Shown piece by piece: positions 1 through 6,023 of a stretch of DNA of 6,023 nt (position 1 is its first letter; every line of letters begins with the position of its first letter). This DNA comes from JBGTLW01 sp041743835 (GTDB taxonomy: Bacteria; Planctomycetota; Phycisphaerae; Phycisphaerales; Phycisphaeraceae). The notes beneath the pieces are model-generated. The model was not told the origin of the DNA. It was given only the letters and a program-made list of their open reading frames with translations, and searched no databases. The position numbers and the translations under genes were made by a program. The DNA is taken from NCBI GenBank assembly GCA_041743835.1, contig JBGTLW010000241.1:1-6023 (forward strand). The letters run 5' to 3'.

Positions 1-43
1 CCGTGCGCGGCCGCTACCGCAATAGAACCCCGGAGGGGGGTGC

Positions 44-1657
44 ATGACCCAAGAAGGCCCACGCCCGCCATCCACGCCGACGCCCTCGGCCCGCCGTCCC
101 CGGCCGCGGCTGTCGGTCCAGCACCGGCTGGTGATCTGGGTCATGGCCGTCGCCGCGATGCCGGTGGGCATCTGCGCGTTCTTCCAATACCACATCACGC
201 ACAACACGCTGGCGGAAGGCCCGGCCGAGTCGGTCGGCATCGTCAGCCGAACCGCGGCCGCGGCACTAAGCGACCGGGTGCAGTACGGCTGGTCGTCGCA
301 GGCCGAGTCACTCATCGACGCGTTGGCCCGCGACCCGCGCATCGCGCTGGTGGTGGTGTATAACGCCGACAAGCAGGTGCTCCACCGCCGATCCATTCAG
401 GCCAAAGCGCAGCGCATGCTCTACGACGCGGGCCTCAGCGAGGCAGCCTTCGCGGTGGACATCGGCAAGACCCGCACGCTGGGCAAGCACAACGAACTGG
501 CGCTGCTCGCGGAACCGATCTGGTCCGCGCCGCTGCCCGGCAAGGAACGCAAGCTCCAGGGCTACGTCCTCGCGGGGGTCTATGACAAATCCGCGGTCGC
601 GCTGGCGCAACGCCTCAACCACATGCAGATGATCGTGGTCTTCGGCTCGCTGCTGCTGGTCCTGCCCGCGGTGGCGTTCGCCTCACGACGCAGCGCCCGG
701 CCGCTGCAACGCCTGCTCGAAGCCACCCACGCCCTCGCCGATGGCGAGCAGGCGCCGCCCGTCCCCTCCCACCGCGGGGACGAGATCGGGCTGCTCGGCG
801 AGGCGTTTAACGGCATGGCTCAACGCCTCCAGGCCGCGCACCGCGAGCTCCGCGGCCACAACGACAACCTCGAAAACATCATCACCCAACGCACCGCCGA
901 ACTCGAGCAAGCCAACCAGCAACTCGCCGAGCAGAACGCGGAGAAGGACGCCTTCCTGCGATCGGTCAGCCACGACCTCAACGCGCCGCTCCGCAACATC
1001 GATGGCATGGCCGCGATGGTCCTCCGCAAGCACCGCGACACGCTCGATGAAGACGTCATCCGCAAACTCGAACGCATCTGCGCCAACGTCAAGCAGGAGA
1101 CCGAGCTGATCAACGGCCTGGTCGAGCTCAGCCGTCTGCGCACCACGCCCCCGGCCGAGCACATTGTCGACCTCAACGAACTGGTCGGCGAGGTGTTTGC
1201 CGGGCTGGGGCATCAGGTCGAAGAGGCCCGCATCCAGACGCGGATCGAGGGCACGCTGCCCACCATCAAGGCCGAGCGCACCCGCATACGCCAGGTCTTG
1301 CAGAACCTCATCGACAATGCCGCGAAGTACATGATGGACTCAAAAGTGCGGCAGATCACCGTGCGGGCCGAGGAAGACCTCCACTTCTACCGCATCGCCG
1401 TGCAGGACACCGGCCGGGGCATCGCGTGGGAAGACCAGCCCAAGGTGTTCGGCGTGTTCCAGCGCAGCACCCGCTCGGGCACGCACCAGGTGCAGGGCAA
1501 GGGCGTCGGGCTCGCGTCGGTTAAGTCCATCGTCGAGGGCTACGGCGGGCAGATCTGGGTCGATTCGGAGCTGGGCAAGGGCTCGACCTTCCACTTCACA
1601 CTCGCCCGCGAGAAGGTCAGCCCACCCCTACCCGCCGCGCTCAAGCGCGTGGGCTAG
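44..1657 (+). CDS. Membrane sensor histidine kinase (HAMP, HisKA, HATPase)
   Basis: This is a two-component sensor kinase: it should autophosphorylate on a histidine using ATP and pass the phosphate to a response regulator. In the 537-residue protein I see a short Pro/Arg-rich cytoplasmic N-terminus, a first membrane segment at about 27-47, an extracytoplasmic sensor region at about 50-193 (IALVVVYNADKQVLHRR resembles a CACHE/PAS-like fold), and a second membrane segment at about 195-213. A HAMP domain follows at about 214-265 (motif GDEIGLLGEAFN), then a Glu/Gln-rich coiled coil at about 266-300. The H-box is SVSHDLNAPLRNI with phospho-acceptor His310. The ATPase domain has the N-box NLIDNAAKY (421-429), G1 box DTGRGI (455-460), F-box VFGVFQRS and G2 box GKGVGL (485-490), so all catalytic motifs are present. 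ATG 44 is fixed by an in-frame TAG at 23-25 and by GGAGG at 32-36, seven bases upstream. The phospho-acceptor region resembles phytochrome-type kinases, but no chromophore domain is present. The ligand and the partner regulator are unknown. Confidence 0.95.
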   Translation: MTQEGPRPPSTPTPSARRPRPRLSVQHRLVIWVMAVAAMPVGICAFFQYHITHNTLAEGPAESVGIVSRTAAAALSDRVQYGWSSQAESLIDALARDPRIALVVVYNADKQVLHRRSIQAKAQRMLYDAGLSEAAFAVDIGKTRTLGKHNELALLAEPIWSAPLPGKERKLQGYVLAGVYDKSAVALAQRLNHMQMIVVFGSLLLVLPAVAFASRRSARPLQRLLEATHALADGEQAPPVPSHRGDEIGLLGEAFNGMAQRLQAAHRELRGHNDNLENIITQRTAELEQANQQLAEQNAEKDAFLRSVSHDLNAPLRNIDGMAAMVLRKHRDTLDEDVIRKLERICANVKQETELINGLVELSRLRTTPPAEHIVDLNELVGEVFAGLGHQVEEARIQTRIEGTLPTIKAERTRIRQVLQNLIDNAAKYMMDSKVRQITVRAEEDLHFYRIAVQDTGRGIAWEDQPKVFGVFQRSTRSGTHQVQGKGVGLASVKSIVEGYGGQIWVDSELGKGSTFHFTLAREKVSPPLPAALKRVG

Positions 1658-1671
1658 GTGCTCTGGCCCAC
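1649..1671 (+). terminator. Small hairpin over the kinase stop codon, possible weak terminator
   Basis: GTGGGC (1649-1654) and GCCCAC (1666-1671) can pair in a 6-bp GC-rich stem with an 11-base loop that includes the TAG stop of the kinase gene. No T-tract follows, only an A/C-rich stretch, so it does not meet the usual rule for an intrinsic terminator. It may be a pause site, an mRNA end stabiliser, or chance in GC-rich DNA. Confidence 0.25.
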
Positions 1672-1732
1672 CGAAACACAAAACGCTTCACCCGCCTTGC
1701 CCCGCCACCCATCCTCCCGTACCTTGCACGGC

Positions 1733-1750
1733 TTAGCCACGGAGGGCTAA
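1733..1750 (+). promoter_or_regulatory. Shine-Dalgarno site in a hairpin loop, sets the TTG start of the topoisomerase A gene
   Basis: TTAGCC (1733-1738) and GGCTAA (1745-1750) are perfect inverted repeats around the six-base loop ACGGAG. The ribosome site GGAGGG (1741-1746) begins in the loop and runs into the 3' arm, eight bases before TTG at 1755. The site supports TTG 1755 as the start. An in-frame TAG at 1734-1736 excludes any start further upstream. Whether the hairpin forms and affects translation is inference; the stem is short. Confidence 0.55.
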
Positions 1751-1754
1751 CCGC

Positions 1755-4373
<2,619 letters not shown>

Positions 4374-4389
4374 GCGTCCAATGCCAAAC

Positions 4390-4665
4390 TTAAGCAACGT
4401 CGCGTGTGCGCTCGATCTCGACTTCCACAAGCGCCCAGACCGCGCCTGTGTAATCCGCATCATCGCGCATGCACTCGATCGCGCTGGGCGGCGGCACCTC
4501 GATGCCGTCCTCAAGCATGCCCTCGATGTGCAAAGCGATGGCTTCGCGCGCGAGCAACATCGCCTCGTCGATCGTCGAGCCGACCGTCACACACCCCGGC
4601 AGGTCCGGCACACTCACGCCGTACCCACTGCCCGGCTCCTTGTGTATCGCGATGGGATAATTCAT
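4390..4665 (-). CDS. hicB: HicB-family antitoxin, short form
   Basis: This is the antitoxin of a type II toxin-antitoxin pair; HicB proteins bind HicA and block its RNase activity. The 91-residue protein has the HicB core MNYPIAIHKEPGSGYGVSV, then PDLPGCVTVGSTIDEAM (20-36) and a helix AREAIALHIEGMLEDGIEVPPPS (39-61), as in the partial RNase H-like HicB fold. It ends after YTGAVWALVEVEIER without a recognisable ribbon-helix-helix or helix-turn-helix domain, although relatives with this type of core often carry one. The ATG at 4665 overlaps the hicA stop as ATGA (4665-4662), so translation is probably coupled. GGAG (4675-4672) lies six bases upstream, inside hicA. A longer in-frame reading back to 4812 exists, but it overlaps hicA and lacks HicB similarity before Met at 4665. 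The gene ends only 16 bases from the stop of the convergent topoisomerase A gene. Confidence 0.9.
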   Translation of the reverse strand: MNYPIAIHKEPGSGYGVSVPDLPGCVTVGSTIDEAMLLAREAIALHIEGMLEDGIEVPPPSAIECMRDDADYTGAVWALVEVEIERTRDVA

Positions 4666-4853
4666 AAACTGCTCCAGCCGGCCTGCTTCATGATACTCCG
4701 CAAAGTCCCGGTCGGGATATCTTTCCGTGGGTGCGGGAGAGTGACACGCAATCCCGGCTTTCTCGGGTGGATAAACTGGTGGTGGCTGCCACGCACACGC
4801 GCCAGCACCCAACCTTCGCTGCTAAGACGCTTGATGACCGCCCGGCTATCCAT
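4662..4853 (-). CDS. hicA: HicA-family mRNA interferase toxin
   Basis: HicA toxins are small ribosome-independent RNases with a double-stranded-RNA-binding-like fold that cut mRNA and stop growth unless bound by HicB. The 63-residue protein covers the whole family: an N-terminal helix (VIKRLSSEGW), the strand VRGSHHQFIHP with catalytic His24 in the GSHHQF motif, then VTLPHPRKDIPTGTLRSIMKQAGW. The motif and length are typical and intact, so it should be active. The ATG at 4853 is the only start: an in-frame TAG lies four codons upstream (minus strand, 4865-4863). No clear Shine-Dalgarno precedes it. It is the first gene of a two-gene operon, toxin before antitoxin, and its start is 27 bases from the start of the divergent topoisomerase B gene. 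Confidence 0.93.
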   Translation of the reverse strand: MDSRAVIKRLSSEGWVLARVRGSHHQFIHPRKPGLRVTLPHPRKDIPTGTLRSIMKQAGWSSL

Positions 4854-4859
4854 CGCCGC

Positions 4860-4889
4860 ATTCTAACGACATCCCCAGCCATGACCCAA
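4860..4889 (-). promoter_or_regulatory. Candidate sigma70-type promoter for hicAB, overlapping the start of parE
   Basis: On the minus strand, TTGGGT (4889-4884) and TAGAAT (4865-4860) are separated by 18 bases. TAGAAT matches the TATAAT consensus at five of six positions, while TTGGGT matches TTGACA at only three of six. The expected transcription start, about seven bases beyond the -10 box, falls on or next to the hicA ATG at 4853, which would give a leaderless mRNA. This fits the lack of a ribosome site. The -35 box lies within the first codons of parE. It is seen by eye only, and the consensus may differ in this organism. Confidence 0.4.
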
Positions 4890-6023
4890 TACACAGCCGC
4901 CGATATTGATGTGCTTGAAGGCCTGGACCCCGTGCGGAAAAGGCCGGGGATGTATATCGGTGGCGTCGGGTCCGCGGGGCTGCACCACCTGGTCTGGGAG
5001 ATCGTGGACAACTCGGTGGACGAGGCGATGAACGGCCACGCGACCGAGATCGCGGTCACACTCCACGACGACGGCTCCACCATCACCGTCGCGGACAACG
5101 GCCGGGGCATCCCCTTCGACAACCACCCCAAACTCAAACGCCCCGCGCTCGAGGTCATCCTCTGCACCCTCCACGCCGGCGGGAAGTTCGAGGGACAGAA
5201 CTATAAAACCTCAGGCGGGCTCCACGGCGTCGGGGCCTCCGTCGTCAACGCGCTATCCAAAAGTTTAACCGCCACCGTCAAACGCGACGGCCAACAGGTC
5301 GAGATGACCTTCTCGCGCGGCAAAGCCACCAGCAAGCTCAAGAAGCTCGGCCCCGCACGAGGCAGCGGCACCACCATCACCTTCCACCCCGACGCCTCTA
5401 TTTTCCCTAAGATCGAGTTTAATCCCGACACCATCCGCGAGCGACTGGTCACCACCAGCTACCTCCACAAGGGTGTCAAGATCGTCTGGGACGACCAGGT
5501 CAACAAGCAGAAGGCGGTGTGTCAGCACGACCAGGGCGTGAAGGACTATCTCAACGCGATCCTGAAGGAACGCAACGCCCGCCCTGTCCACGAGCAGCCG
5601 TTCTCGCTCGATAAAGACAACGGCATGCGCATCGAGCTGGTGTTTCAGTGGACCGAATCGACGGATGAGCACGTGCGTTCGTATGTCAACGGCATCCCCA
5701 CCGCGTCGGGCGGGACGCATGAAAACGGCTTCCGGGCCGGGCTTAACAAAGCGATCCGCAACTACATCGAGACGCACAAGCTCACGCCGCGCGGCGTCAC
5801 GTTCGAGCACAACGACATCCGCGAGGGGCTGGTCGGCGTGCTCTCCATCTTCCTCCCCGACCCCCAGTTCCAGGGCCAGACCAAGGAGCGGCTCAACAAC
5901 GCGGAGGTGCAGCCCGCGGTGGACGGCGCGGTGCGCCCGGCGCTCGAGCTCTGGCTCAACAACAACCGCACGGTCGCCGAGTCGATCGTCGCGCGGATCA
6001 TTGCCGCGGCCCGCGCCCGGGCC
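4881..6023 (+). CDS. parE: Type IIA DNA topoisomerase subunit B, 5' part (topoisomerase IV/gyrase B family), cut by window end
   Basis: This is the ATPase subunit that pairs with the A subunit encoded at 1755 to drive DNA strand passage. The 381 residues visible cover the GHKL ATPase and transducer domains: VLEGLDPVRKRPGMYIGG (11-28), the catalytic base Glu40 and Asn44 in WEIVDNSVDEA, Asp72 in ADNGRGIP (adenine contact), GGLHGVGASVVNALS (112-126), Arg135 (equivalent to GyrB Arg136, the aminocoumarin contact), SYVNGIPTASGGTHENG (267-283), and Lys335 in FQGQTKERL (equivalent to GyrB Lys337). The metal-binding TOPRIM domain lies past the window end. The reading frame is open to the last base with no frameshift. 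HPKLKRPALE and LHAGGKF resemble delta-proteobacterial topoisomerase IV B subunits (from memory), hence parE, but gyrB is possible. ATG 4881 is chosen because the conserved N-terminus begins there; no Shine-Dalgarno is visible. The frame is open upstream to about 4668, inside antisense hicA, with no family similarity. Confidence 0.93.
   Translation, partial: MTQYTAADIDVLEGLDPVRKRPGMYIGGVGSAGLHHLVWEIVDNSVDEAMNGHATEIAVTLHDDGSTITVADNGRGIPFDNHPKLKRPALEVILCTLHAGGKFEGQNYKTSGGLHGVGASVVNALSKSLTATVKRDGQQVEMTFSRGKATSKLKKLGPARGSGTTITFHPDASIFPKIEFNPDTIRERLVTTSYLHKGVKIVWDDQVNKQKAVCQHDQGVKDYLNAILKERNARPVHEQPFSLDKDNGMRIELVFQWTESTDEHVRSYVNGIPTASGGTHENGFRAGLNKAIRNYIETHKLTPRGVTFEHNDIREGLVGVLSIFLPDPQFQGQTKERLNNAEVQPAVDGAVRPALELWLNNNRTVAESIVARIIAAARARA

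Noticed and set aside
2..25. Possible tail of an upstream gene ending at TAG 23-25
   Set aside because: Only seven codons are visible, so coding cannot be judged. The stop is useful only for bounding the kinase start.
1697..1725. Promoter-like TTGCCC, 17 bases, TACCTT ahead of the topoisomerase A gene
   Set aside because: It has only 7 of 12 consensus matches, which is common by chance. The position is plausible but not enough to list as a feature.
4374..4400. Terminator between the convergent parC and hicB genes
   Set aside because: Only a short CTTAAG palindrome (4389-4394) is present, with no GC stem or T-tract on either strand.
4390..4812. Longer hicB reading with a 49-residue N-terminal extension
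   Set aside because: The extension overlaps most of hicA in another frame and has no HicB similarity. The ATGA overlap and GGAG support the start at 4665.
4374..4880. Target-site duplication or inverted ends around hicAB that would mark a mobile element
   Set aside because: I compared the two edges by eye and found no matching direct repeat or inverted end.

Overview
This is a GC-rich chromosomal window with four complete protein genes and one truncated gene. They are a membrane sensor histidine kinase, the A subunit of a type IIA topoisomerase, a small toxin-antitoxin pair on the opposite strand, and the first 381 codons of the matching topoisomerase B subunit. The A and B proteins look more like the topoisomerase IV-type pairs I remember from Myxococcota and Planctomycetota than like E. 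coli GyrA/GyrB. With the high GC content and sparse Shine-Dalgarno use, this suggests a high-GC Gram-negative bacterium, perhaps of the Planctomycetota (Phycisphaerae-like). That placement is from memory and is low confidence.

Layout: positions 1-43 are a short leader with a good ribosome site. A histidine kinase lies at 44-1657 (+). A 97-base gap (1658-1754) holds a small hairpin over the kinase stop codon and a second hairpin whose loop carries the ribosome site of the next gene. The topoisomerase A subunit (parC-like) lies at 1755-4373 (+), with a TTG start and a repeat-rich Gly/Ser/Pro N-terminal extension. Only 16 bases separate its stop from the stop of hicB on the minus strand. hicA (4853-4662) and hicB (4665-4390) form a two-gene minus-strand operon with a 4-base ATGA overlap. 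The B subunit (parE-like) starts at 4881 (+), 27 bases from the hicA start, and runs off the end of the window on an exact codon boundary.

How the genes fit together: ParC-like and ParE-like subunits would form an A2B2 enzyme that passes one DNA duplex through another using ATP. Such genes often lie next to each other, and here the hicAB module sits between them in antisense orientation, filling nearly all of the 507-base gap. HicA is an mRNA-cutting toxin and HicB its inhibitor. The histidine kinase has no visible functional link to the topoisomerase, and no response regulator is in view.

The most unusual DNA is at 1859-1983, inside the start of the topoisomerase A gene. Four and a near-fifth tandem copies of a 9-base unit are followed by two exact and one near copy of its reverse complement. 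This gives both a foldback structure and G-tract arrays on both strands. I found no tRNA, rRNA, CRISPR array or insertion sequence.
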